Below are positions 24,693 through 35,826 of a stretch of 64,000 nt of DNA, in pieces. The notes under the pieces were generated by a model. That model was not told the origin of the DNA. It saw only the letters and a program-made list of their open reading frames with translations, and did no database searches. Position 1 is the first letter of the stretch. Each line of letters starts with the position of its first letter. Location of the stretch: contig NW_019091577.1 of NCBI RefSeq assembly GCF_001949145.1, forward strand, positions 351,181 through 415,180. The letters run 5' to 3'. The translations under genes and the position numbers were made by a program. Source of the DNA: Acanthaster planci (lineage: Eukaryota > Echinodermata > Asteroidea > Valvatida > Acanthasteridae).

Positions 24693-26451
24693 AGTGGATT
24701 CAATGATCTCTATAAGCTGATTAAGGGCATTGCGAGTCAAGATTTTTTTATATACGTCCGTGTACCTAGTTTAGTTACAATAATGGCAATGGACATAAAA
24801 GCGACAGAAGTTAGTGCATAAAACATCGACTTTCCGTACAATTTTGTACCATAATTTGAATCAGTCACGGCGTAATTTCGACGTCTTAAGTGGGCCTTAG
24901 TTGATGAAAATCGCATTGTTGAAGGGGTGCGTGACGTCACTTGTCAAAATATAAACACAAACTGGCGTCAGAAACGCCAAACGTTTTCGAACGAAATACT
25001 GTTTTAATGGGTCGTACTTACACATACTTGAGGATAGACTGAGGCACTTGACATCAATAATTACGTGACACTTGTAGTCGGCTAGACTTTTGGCAATGGT
25101 GGTGTCATTTTGTCGGTTTTAAGGGAGAAAATGGACAAAATGAGCTGCACTCAATTAAGGGAGAGGGATACCACTGTAGGCCTGCCATGCCAACGTGCAT
25201 GCTTCTTTGTAGCTCGTGGATATTACCGCATGAATTAGCAGAACGCTCGCTTATCAGTCTCCGGTAAATAGCCCTTCAAAATCTTCGAGTTTTCGATACA
25301 GGTTTGTGCAACATGGACTCCCCCTGAACTCTCCACTTTGCACAGGGCGTTAGCAACTTGATTTATGGCTCTTTCATGACACTATGGGTTTCATGTTGGG
25401 GCCACCATCACAACACGATGTACATGTATTAAATTAGGCCATACCTTTCTCTTAAGCCAAAAAACTCCAATGGCTAGCAAATCTGAATACAATCGACCAA
25501 AAAAGCCCAATTAACAAATTATGCTTTGACATTGTGTTCTTGAGCTCATTTGCAAATATCGTGTGCACTATCAAAATGGTGTCATGATATTTTCAACGCA
25601 TAAAATTACATTCCGTTAGTGCTATGACATGTTTACTTTCATGATAAGGCAGAGCTTGGGCAAAGGTATCCACTCAGTTACAACAATTTGCTTACTCTTG
25701 GACTTTTTAACATTAACAAACAGAGTAAGTCACAGCAATTAAGGATCAACTTTTTTTATCGGGCCTGCTCTTAATTAACTAGTCTCTTGTTGCCAGTGTA
25801 TTGAGTGACGGTATCGTCCATCACTTGAATTCATAAATCCAGTGGCACATTTGCTGCAGCCCTGTGTCAACATGGGGAAACGATGCCATAGTACATTGAA
25901 TCGGAGAAAAGAAAAATGTATGTAAAACATCGCTATGAATTGTGAAAAGCATGTTCATCTAGTGAGCTTTAAACCTACAGTGTCATCCTCCATATAAACG
26001 TGTGGCTTGTGTGACCATTTCATTAAATAATGTAGATCATTTGGACCAGAAATTTGGGATGGGGAATTGTGTGTGGGGGGGGGAATGACTTGCCAGGCCA
26101 TAAAAGTTTGAAAAGCGGGCGAAGGGGTTGCTGACACCATATGATACTGGGGGCCGATATTCATAACACCGAGGTACATCTATGATAAATATGACACTCC
26201 TACAGATCCTAACAGCATGTTTATGGTTTTTTACTCTCCTTTTTGAGCACTGTAATGAATACATGTTGAGTCTTGTGAAGTCCGAAAAGTCCTTCATTGC
26301 CAGCCTTAATTTTATTTTTCTTCCAATCAAAAAGTGGGGGACCCCATCCCCCGGGTTTTGCACTATTGATGTGGATATTGATCCGTGGTGTTGTCAGTTC
26401 TCGATCGCAACTCGGCCACAAGTCATCCAGTCTTAAGCCAAGTCACAAAGG

Positions 26452-26627
26452 CAATACGGGCGATTAACAATAGTGCGCCTCCAAGAGTTTGCAAAGCGTT
26501 GACCAATCACAACGCGTGAAACTGTTGACCCTTTCCGAACGCACATTGGGTAAACAGAGTTTGCGCATCGTGATTGGCCAGCGCGTTGCAAACTTTTGGA
26601 GGTGCACTCTAGTGACTCGCCCATATT
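26452..26627. mobile_element. MITE copy 1 (about 176 bp, long inverted ends)
   Basis: The ends are inverted repeats of about 55 bases (AATACGGGCGATT ... AATAGTGCGCC ... GTTTGCAAAGCGTTG and ACCAATCAC). A second copy with the same ends and length lies at 46831-47007. The centres contain GTTGACCCTTTCC-like sequence in both. No coding capacity, so it would need a transposase in trans. Target duplication not resolved. Confidence 0.7.
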
Positions 26628-26856
26628 AGGCCTTTCTGTATGGGAGTTCATTCCCGGCAACCAGGCTGTTGATTTAAGCGGGCGGATCCGAGTTTAGTCA
26701 GAACTTTGCTGAAAAGGTGATGGGTTACAGACTAAATGTTATTTCGCTTTTCCATTCCGATTTCCCTTTCCAGCGGTCAAATATAGCGATCATTGAAGCC
26801 ACTTTCCCCAATCCTTCAGTGTTGTTACCATTATACGTTTAGAGTGTTTGCGTGGC

Positions 26857-26945
26857 AGCCATCTTGCAGGCCAGTGGTTTTGTTCCACAGGATATGCACA
26901 AAGGAGGTTCCCTGTGGAACAGAAACTCTGCCCTGCAAGATGGCT
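26857..26945. repeat. Nested palindromes
   Basis: The outer arms AGCCATCTTGCAGG (26857-26870) and CCTGCAAGATGGCT (26932-26945) enclose the inner arms TGTTCCACAGG (26881-26891) and CCTGTGGAACA (26911-26921). Each pair is perfect. The whole could fold into one extended hairpin. Confidence 0.7.
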
Positions 26946-27641
26946 ACCATGCTAGCCTGTATACATCAGTTGGTATATGTTTGTCTACTTTGGAAATGAT
27001 TACACAAGGTCATCTCAGTTGCTGTACCCCACTATTACCTGTTACTCCGATCAATGTTGGCGCCTACACTCTAGGGGGAGTGGTAGGAATATATAGGCCA
27101 GGTTTTGCGTCCATTAGACCCTTGAACAAGATATTCTTTTAGTCATCAGCAGGACCGTCAGGGTGCGAAAAGTTCATTGACTTGTTTTAATAGGGTGCCA
27201 AAGAGTGGAAGTTAAAAGCTGCTCACTAGATGACATTCCCTCTGTCAGTAACAGAAGAAAAAGATTACTTCTGTAACTTCCAAAGTAAATCAATTGGTAA
27301 GAAACAGAGCCAGGGGTCTTTCAAAGTTTGAAGTTCCTGTACGGGGTTCCACTTGCTACTTGGCTAAGGGCCATTAAATGTACCCTAAATGCAGTTCGAA
27401 AGGGCATTTTCAGTGGACTTGAACCTTGCTACCCAGTTACCGCCGCACCGTGTGCACAAATCTGATCCGTGGCTCTTTAGAGATACAATGAGAAGAGATC
27501 AGTCTGGCAATCAAGCACTGACAAAGTGTACGGTGTTCGTTTCCCATTTTCCTCCCATAGAAAAAGGAGTAGCACATCCTTGAAGTTCACTTTGTCGACG
27601 AAGAAATTGGTTGATTTTTGGTAGCCGAGAGCCTAGAAAAT

Positions 27642-30600
27642 ATGAAGCTCGAAGAAATCACTAGCCTGCTGGGCAATTTCGGCCGGTACCAGATCTTGTT
27701 GATTGTGTACGTGTCCACTGTAAGCACTATGGTCTGTTTTGTGACTCTTAGCCACGGATTTTTCGCTGCCGAGACCGACCACTGGTGCTCAGTTTTACAA
27801 CACGAGAACTGCTCCAACTGGCCGGAGTTCCAAGACAATTGCACCGAGGTCAAGAAGGCCATGTTCCTTCCTCCTTCGGAAAACGAGTCAAGCATATATC
27901 CGTACTCCAACTGCGAGCAATGGGATTTGCCAGATGGGTACGTCTTTGATCCCTACCTACCACTTGGTGACGCCGAGAACCTCACTTACTCTGCCGTGCT
28001 CTGCAAAAGTGGGTGGGTTTACGACACGTCGCAGTACAAGACAACAATTAACTCAGAGGTAAGTTTAAATTCCAACTTCAGTACGTAGAAATAGCTAGCA
28101 AGGTCAGATTTTCTGCTGATCGGGTTTTCAAAAATAAAGGACTACAAGGTAAAATGCTAGCTTCTTATTTTATAACAATGTGGTTTTGATGAATACACAA
28201 TAAATAGCCTACAGTTTATAGTGAAGGAAATTTAAGGGTAATGATTGACATCGGTTTGGACCCACATACCCTCGACTTTCATTTTTTTTATTAGTAAATT
28301 GTTCTCACAAAAACCAAGAAACTGGAAACAAAATTACATTTCTCAAGAAAGCAGTGACATTATCCGTATTATCTGGCCATCTGTGGGCCCGTAATTCGCG
28401 GTTAAATCTTTCTTCTGTGTAAGTTGCCACTGCACAGAAATTACAAATTCCATGTCTCGGCACAAGCACTGAACTTACACGAACATGTTTTCCTTGTTAC
28501 TTGCTATGCATCAGTTTGACCTTGTGTGCGAGGACAAAGATTTACCCAGCTTCAGTCAGTCAATCTTTTTCGTGGGCGTTCTGGTGTCCTCGATCATTGC
28601 AGGAACGCTCTCAGACTGGTAAGAATAGCATAAGATGTTCACTAGTCCGGTTATCCTGCACTGTACCATTGGGTAGCGTATACACCGCATTTGATCTCCT
28701 TTTTTCGGAAGAGGATCAGGGATCCTGATCGAAGATAATATCCGACGAGGATCATGAAAGCGGTTGTGTGTTTTTGGGGGACCTGAAGTCACGGATCAAT
28801 GGATGGATTGATAAGAAAATAGAAAATCCCGTCATTTTAAAGTCGTACGCAAATGGAAGTGGATATCTTGTCCCATCGATATTTTTTTTGCGTTTTTAAT
28901 CGTATTTCACATGACACAAATTAAATCACATCAAGGAAGTATTGTATCTGCCACATGTAAGTTCTTTGCTTGTTTCTGTAATACCAATTAGGTTTGGTCG
29001 CAAGAAAGCTCTGTCGGTCTCTATGCTACTCTGGGCAGCTAGTTTCATTGTCACTTCCTTTTCGGTTAATGTCTACATGTACATGGCGTTCCGTTTTCTG
29101 TCTGGATTCGGTTCCTACGGCGCCTGGCTTTCCGCATATGTCTTAGGTGAGAGGAATTATTGATTTCACCCTTTCCTTTTCAATGTATTATTCTACTTGG
29201 TGATATGTATTTTTCTATTGTTGGCATGTATCAATGTCACCTACCTAAATTTTCGGCCCACACAGCTTGACGTCCTACCAGTGCTATATTTTAGCAGGCT
29301 TTTGGGGTTTGCTAAAGGGCTTGAGCCAAGCTTCTACCACGTTGGTGAAAAGAAGGCGCCGAGTTTTGTCAGCTCCAGACATTTCAATGAGTTGACAGCG
29401 TATAACCGCGTCCGTCTGACTCCAAACCCCCATTCACGTCGTATGACTGAAACCACTTTTCCACATAAGGGATTGTATACTATGCCCTTTTGCCTTTTTC
29501 AGTGATTGAGAACGTCCCCAAGTCTTGGCGCACAGCCGTGACCGTGTTATTCGACATAGCCTTCGCTGTTGGGTACCTCTTTCTGGCAACAGCGGCCATG
29601 CACGTCAGAGAGTGGCGCCCTCTTTGTTTAATTATGTCACTCGTGACGATTCCTCTACTTTTCCCTTTGCCGTAAGTATGCTGACTTTATAGCTTTACTG
29701 TTTATGGCCGGAGTCATGGCATTAAGTAGCCTAGGCAATATCGGAGTCTGGAACCCGCCTCCCCTGCCCTCCACACTTTAGGACCCCGTGTATATTTCTA
29801 TCGAAGTTATTTTGGTACAGGCCTATGTGTGCAGTTTTGTGCAGGAATCCATCGGTTGGCTGGTGTCCAAGGGCAAGCTGGAGGAAGCTGACGTGGTTGT
29901 CAGGAGAGTGGCCAAGTTCAATAAGAAGACCTTGCCGGATGTTCTGTTTGATAAAGAGGATACACGAGAGGAAATGGTAGGTGGGATGTTACTGAGATCT
30001 TTTAATGGACATGTTTATTCACTTCAATCAGTGTTGCCTTTTGGCAACCGAATCATTTATTAAAAACCAAAAGCTGCTCAGCCGCGAGCCACTTTCAAGT
30101 TGTAAGAAATGAACTGCAACACCATCAACTAATGAGAACCAAACAATATAATTCAGTGAACATTGCATAATTGTAGGTTGAAATGCAGGAATTCAAGGAG
30201 TCAGGTCTACCTCCGTCCCTCATTGACTTGTACAGGACTCCCAACATGGCGGCCAAGACAATCAACATGCAGTTTAACTGGTAGGGGCATGACAGCCGAA
30301 GATGCAAATTTTGTTCCATTGCAGTGTTTTGTTGTGCATACAAACCTGATTCCTTCTGCAAACTGGCGTTGGTTACCAGTGAACTCGTTAAATTTGGTAT
30401 CAATGTGTCGTGCATCTCTCAGGTTGGTCAACAGTCTGGTGTACTATGGCCTGTCGCAGAGCACCGGCGATCTCGGCGTGGACGACTACTGGGCTTTCTT
30501 CGTGTCCGGCGCCGTGGAGATCCCAGCACTAATGTACGCCGCTTTTGGCGTGGAGCGGTTCGGCCGGAAATGGAACACCGTGGTGCTGGAGCTTATTGGT

Positions 30601-32876
30601 GGCGTCGCTTGCTTAATAGCCATCTTCATTCGTAAGAAGCGTCCTCAGTAGGACATTTTCATAAAATAATTTCCTAAAATAACGGCCTACAGAGGCAAAG
30701 TCTACAGCGCTGAAAGCTGTGTCAAAGTTCCTATTGAATATACCCTGTACAAAACAAAACATTTTATCGGGGCCAAAATAAAATCAGCATCAGTCACTGA
30801 ATTTGTCTGCTACAGCCTGTTGAAATAAACGGCAAACGCTCATCGCATACACTGCAATATTGCTCTGCCCTGCTCGACAAAATAAGAATGAACTGCCCGA
30901 ACTGATACTGACAAAAGGTGTTGACTATAGTACAAGGATTTTGTGTATTTGTGACAAACAATGCATACACAAATGTGTGTTATTTATTGTGTGTTATTTC
31001 CCACCAGCCATTGGAATCTGGCGGACTGTGGTGTCCATGATGGGCAAATTCTGTATCTCTGCCACGTTTAGTATAATATACCTGTACTCCAGCGAGCTGT
31101 TCCCAACACCTATTAGGTAAGCCCCATAGGCCAGGTCCCTGCCGTATCAAGGAGACACCCGTTTCTGAAATAACCTGTGAGCTCATGTCTAGGGGTCCTA
31201 GATGCATCGTACACATGTCGGTTACCTTTTTGAACAGTCAGCGCAGAATCAAACTTGTGAAAAGGTGGAATGCAAATATTGAGGAAGCCTTTAGAGTTGT
31301 AATGCATGTGAGGAAGGTTACCAAGAGAAGCCATTTATAGGTCCTACACACCCGAATATTGACAATAGTCCCCGAACCAAATTGGTTCGGAAAAGTTCGG
31401 CCAGTTTCACAATACGTTCGGAAGCGGAATTTCTCCTGTTCTATTTACGTGATTTTTTTTTTAACTGTCTAATCTCGGAACCGGATTAGTACCATTCAGT
31501 GAACCGCAGTAGTGTAATAATGAGCCTCAAGCTGGACCAAGAGGGCGCAATTTTCTTAGCAATGGAGGCTCCTTTGGTCAGAATTGAACTTCGCTGGTTC
31601 ACGAACGACTGGGAAATGCACGCGTCGCATCTCAACAACAGAATGAACACCATGGTTCTTTTCAACCAAAGAGGGGGTGCTTCTGCTTGAGGCCGATTAT
31701 TCAGACCGTGCGGTATCCAAAGGGAGCCGTACGCGTGGCACTATCAGAATGGACAAATTTGGTGACCCACCAATGGCAGTCAGGTTTGTGATAGCCATTA
31801 TGCGGAGCCATTGTTCCGTGACAGTCACTCCGTGCAAAACCCAGTACAGCACTTTCAGCCATTATAGGGGGCTATTGGAATGTCCAGTGGCAGTGTGTTA
31901 TTATATAACAGCCAGAATAGAGTCTGGGCTTCCCGCTTATCTGCATTATTAGTTACATCCGTTAAAAAGTACCGTCTATTAACTCGGATCTGCTTCATTG
32001 CTAAGTCTCAAGAGGAAGATTTTACATTTCTTTCTGGTGCAAGGGCCATTGGCATTGGTATGTGTTCCGTGTCGTCTCGCATCGGTGGCATCATCTCTCC
32101 TCTCGTCCTGCTGTTGGGGCGCAATGTGCCGTCAATCGTGTTTGGGTCCAGCGCGATTGTGGCGGGAATATTGGTGTTCTTCTTGCCGGAGACAAAAGGA
32201 CGCAAACTGCCCCAGACGCTGGAGGAGGCTGAGGCAGTGGGAAAGTAAGTGGCAACAGCTAGTTTGCAATAATTGCTATTTAGGTTAGCCTACTGAAAAT
32301 AAACCACGGTATTTTTGTCTGGAAACAGACATTTGCGTGAAAACAAATCTTAATCTTCAAAAGCGTAAAGAGGCTTTAAAAAAATAATAAAATTGGAAAT
32401 GGTGGCATAAAAAATGAGCTACTTCACTGTTCGCCAGAAGTTGAAGTGCACCCTCATCGGCAAAGAAGAGACGGGCTCGTTGGAAGTGTTTCGAGCGGGC
32501 TCACGCGCACGTCTGGCACAGACGCAAAGACTACATTACATCGCTCATGTTCGGTCATGTTCGCTCATGCCACAGACATATAAATGCTTATAGCTGCCTT
32601 CGTAATATATTGCAGCCTTACACCTATTCGCATGATTTAGATTTTTGAAATACCAAACTGGCTCATTTAGGATGCCCCGTTATAGCGTTCAACAGCCAGT
32701 TAAAAATTTTACACATATTTTTGTTGATAATGTCGAATACACCACTTGCCCATATTGAAGCCTCAGTTATAAGGTTCCTTGAGCGAACCGTGTTTGGAGA
32801 GTGATACTAAGTTTTGTGTCTGACACATAGGTGCAAGTGTATGACTGGGAATGTCTCTAGCGAGTCCGTGATCTAA
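27642..32876 (+). CDS. SLC22-family transporter, gene D (type I), tail cut by early stop
   Basis: Ten exons: 27642-28058, 28515-28618, 28992-29146, 29503-29671, 29835-29976, 30189-30280, 30423-30631, 31008-31116, 32044-32244, 32831-32876, giving 547 residues. Exons 1-9 are open with intact GT-AG sites and all SLC22 motifs: [81 protein letters not shown]. Exon 10 opens as in A and C, but the codon after ESVI is TAA where A has GAA, so the cytoplasmic tail is lost after about 15 residues. All 12 predicted membrane spans remain, so a working transporter with a short tail is possible; early pseudogenisation is the alternative. The ATG matches the conserved [16 protein letters not shown] start. 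Confidence 0.88.
31500..31695 (+). repeat. Interspersed repeat copy in intron 8 of gene D
   Basis: Plus-strand copy of the repeat at 16912-17100. It shares GAACTTCGCTGG, CACGAACGACT and GAGGGGGTGCTTCTGCT with the other copies. Confidence 0.6.
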
Positions 32877-32981
32877 CTTGATGAAGTGGATCGCGACAAA
32901 GAGGGCGTCCCTGCGCTTTCCAGCGCAGCCTTCAACCACGAAGAGGAGAAGAAATATCGTACCTTTTCAAAGCAGTTTTAA
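32877..32981 (+). pseudogene. Untranslated relic of the gene D tail
   Basis: Past the early TAA the old reading frame continues for 34 codons with recognisable tail sequence (LDEVDRDKEGV, EEEKKYRTFSKQF) and then ends in a second TAA. The usual RRHRESSHM ending is also gone. Several substitutions against A and C (VPALSSAAFNH instead of [11 protein letters not shown]) suggest relaxed constraint since the stop arose. Confidence 0.7.
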
Positions 32982-33560
32982 ACAATTTCGAGCAATCGTG
33001 TGGGATAAAGTCATGCTTTCTATTTTTATATAGGAAGATGCTTCACTGAGACTCTCTCTAAATAATGGCCTGATGAAGCCTGTGCTGTGATGATTTTGTA
33101 CAAGAGATCAGGCACCTAAAGAAGCAGAGACAATTATCCCCGCTGTCAAAGTACAAATATCACAGGACAAAACGGTTCACACGGTCAAATTAAGTACCAT
33201 CAGCTCTCCTCTCAGTAAATGTTCCCATGCAGTAAAATGCGAGATCTTCATATAATCAAGAAAAAACAACTTAGGATTTGGTCTGTATTTCTATTCCAAT
33301 AAAGTGCTACTATAATTGTAAAGCAGAGTTAATGGATTGTCAGACAGTCCTTATTAACAGTTTGAAAGTTGTCACGTGGGTTCGCTCCTTTGGACCAGAC
33401 CAAGGCCATCCTCCTCGTGTAGTAAAAGCAAATGGTTGACTTACTGAAAATCTTAATAAATTCATGAGTGAGACGGCATGCGACGCCACTCGTCAAATCT
33501 ACTGAAAACAAACTGGCGTCCGAAACTTGAACATTTTAAAAAGAAATGCTGCTTTTAGGG

Positions 33561-33740
33561 GGTTCAATATCACAAGTAATTGAGCGTGAAGCATGGCACT
33601 TCGCTTCTGGTCTGTTAACTGGTTCAATATAACAAGTACTTGAGCGTAAAGCATGGCACTTCGCTTCTGGTCTGTTAACTGGTTCAATATAACAAGTACT
33701 TGAGCGTGAAGCATGGCACTTCGCTTCGGGTCTGTTAACG
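33561..33740 (+). repeat. Three tandem 60-bp units
   Basis: Exactly 60-base periodicity; each unit starts GGTTCAATAT and contains GAGCG, AAGCATGGCACTTCGCTTC and GTCTGTTAAC. Units differ at only a few positions. The matching place in the C-D spacer (near 25020-25095) has a single, diverged version, so the triplication followed the duplication of the region. Confidence 0.9.
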
Positions 33741-33799
33741 TTTGGCAATGGCGGTTTCATTACAAAATTCTGACTTGTCCAAAGGGTTTGTGCACAACA

Positions 33800-35093
33800 C
33801 ACGTATGTTTCAGAGGGAAATTATTAACTGCCCATGTCCCATTTTTAGGGACATTTGCATACGTTATGAGGGCCATGAGAATTCGTGCCAGGCAAGTAGC
33901 TGTTTCATTTCATGAAAGTTACGTCTTATTTTCACTTTTTGGAAATAAAAATTCATGACCGAAATATTTTCATGGTAAGATAAGGCTTTTTCCTAACGTG
34001 TTTTGTGAAAATAAAATTGAGAAATAGTACCAGAGAGGTCAAAATTAGTGACTTTTGTCAAAAGCTCTTTTCGTAAGCGGTTTTAATGCGATTTTTGAAG
34101 GCTCGAAACAAAGAATTCGAAGTTTTCCTGAAGTTTTCAGAAGTGGACTGTTGTGGAGAATGGTTTGAAGGTTTTAGATTTGGTGACGGCTTTCTGCTAG
34201 ATTTTTTCTCTTCCCGACTGGACGCGTTTGCATATCGACCTATCTCAGTACCGATTCTGTTCATCCCGCATAATCTTACGGCCTTGCGAGCGTAAGAATT
34301 CAGTGACTCGGGAGCGAAAGACGAACACAAAAGTACAGTAAGTTAACATTTTATTATTATTATTAAAATTATCATTGTATTATTGGAACCGAGATCTATC
34401 TGTCACTATAACATTGCCAGGAAATGAAAATTTACATGTACATGTACTATACATGGATGAACCACATGAACGTGCACACTGGCTCCGACGAGAATTTCCG
34501 TCACGGTGTACATGCAAACGACGTGGTAATTTGCGTGTAGCTGGCTGCAGTGTACCGTGCTCGGTACGTGGCTGGATCGGTTATGTGCATGTAAACACGA
34601 AGATTGCACTGCCCGGAAGTATTATGAAAGTCATATCATAAGTCATGAAAGTTGAATAAAAAAATCAAGCTATATAGAACTGATTGTATTGTGTAGTTGA
34701 GGTTCTGGCCTGTCGTATGAAGTGTCTTATTGTTCTGGGAAACTTCTTAAATTGAGAAATTTAGTGGAAAAAAGACCAAGAGATCGATTGAAAATGGGAA
34801 TAATTTACCTTCAAAGCAACCACTTTGAGGCTAAATTTCATATTATGTAGCATTTCTTTTCATGATTCTGTGATGTTTTATTCGGTTTAAGCCTTCTAGA
34901 GCACATACAAAGAGTTTCAAAGTGATAGCTTTTTAACTTTGTGCAAACGAAGTCTTCAAAATGAGAAGGCTCAACAGAGGATTGGCAAGTTGCAAAGGAC
35001 AATTCCGTATGGTTCACGACAGTCCGGTCAAGTAACCGCCGCGCACGGTCGAAGTCGTTAATTTCCTCATGGCGAATTGGAGTGAAACATGTG
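33800..35093 (-). mobile_element. 1.29-kb inverted-repeat element, copy 1
   Basis: The ends read CACGTATGTTTCA (33800) and TGAAACATGTG (to 35093), an imperfect inverted pair. A related 1240-base copy lies in opposite orientation at 45059-46298. The matching C-D spacer site reads through without it (GTTTGTGCAACATGGAC near 25300), supporting insertion. It contains a segment (34838-35110, minus) that resembles the ORF in the other copy. No known transposase motif was recognised. Confidence 0.65.
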
Positions 35094-35110
35094 AACAGAC
35101 ATGGACGCAC
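34838..35110 (-). other. ORF-like segment in element copy 1
   Basis: Ninety codons that align with the 45077-45394 ORF. Shared words are [28 protein letters not shown] and [11 protein letters not shown]. Family not recognised. It is short and begins near the element's edge, so it may be a remnant of a longer protein. Confidence 0.35.
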
Positions 35111-35826
35111 TCAGCAGGCTCCACTTTGCACAGCGAGTTAGCGCTATCATGTATAGGTTTCGTATTCGAGGTCATCATCACAAACGGTGGTGTTTAAGGA
35201 AAAAAAACTTCACTCAGCTGAAAAAATCTGAATACAATCAACCAAAAAGGCCAAACAATCAAACTAGTTTTTTTTTAATTGTTCTTGAGTTCAGTGACAG
35301 ATATCGTGTGCACGACTGAAACAGTGTAACAATAATCCCTGACATGACATTCCGTCAGTGGCACGACATGTTTACTTTTCCCTGATAAGGCAGAGCTCGG
35401 GCAAAGGTGTTCCTCAGCTACCACTCTTTGCCTACTTTTGAACTTCTCAACTTTAACGTACAAAATACGTTACAGCAATGAATCAACTTTTTTTCCGGAC
35501 CTGCTGAGAATGAATTTGTCTTTGTAGGCACTACCAAACTTCAATGTAGTCCATCACTTGATTGCATAAATCCAGTGGCATATCTACTGTGATGACATGG
35601 AGAAACAGATCCATTCCTGTCAAGTATTGGTTGTTTGAACTAATAATAACCAAGATATTCAAGAGGACAGACTTGAGGGCAGATGACCGAGGGGCAAATT
35701 AGGAGATTTGGAGAAGGCTAAAATACGAGAGACTGTGTGTAAAGTCAATGGTCACTATTTCAGGCGTAGTGCGCTGATTTGATATTTCTAAGTATTGCCG
35801 AGGGTTGTAATGTAATTTTGTCCATC

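Larger units (their letters stand above)
23674..27641. other. C-D intergenic spacer with traces of a lost type II gene
   Basis: A possible AATAAA for gene C is at 24199. Bases 23815-25790 follow the same order of blocks as the 3' side of gene D (32980-35500). Bases 25818-25900 (GTCCATCACTTGA, ATAAATCCAGTGGCA) match the 5' flank of gene E at 35548-35600. Bases about 25930-25970 (GAATTGTGAAAAGCATGTT) match the 3' flank of gene E at about 42850-42885. No type II exon lies between. The spacer also holds a hairpin (24570), a MITE (26452), nested palindromes (26857) and, at 27420-27641, a segment like the 5' flank of gene C. Confidence 0.5.
32982..35826. other. D-E intergenic spacer
   Basis: A candidate AATAAA for gene D is at 33298-33303. 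The first 550 bases follow the 3' flank of gene C. A 60-bp triplication (33561-33740) and a 1.29-kb inverted-repeat element (33800-35093) are both absent at the matching place in the C-D spacer. The final 280 bases resemble the 5' flank of gene B and probably include the promoter of gene E. No other gene is supported. Confidence 0.6.

Noticed and set aside
27618-27641. Longer N-terminus for gene D
   Set aside because: The upstream extension starts at TTG, not ATG; the ATG at 27642 is the conserved start.
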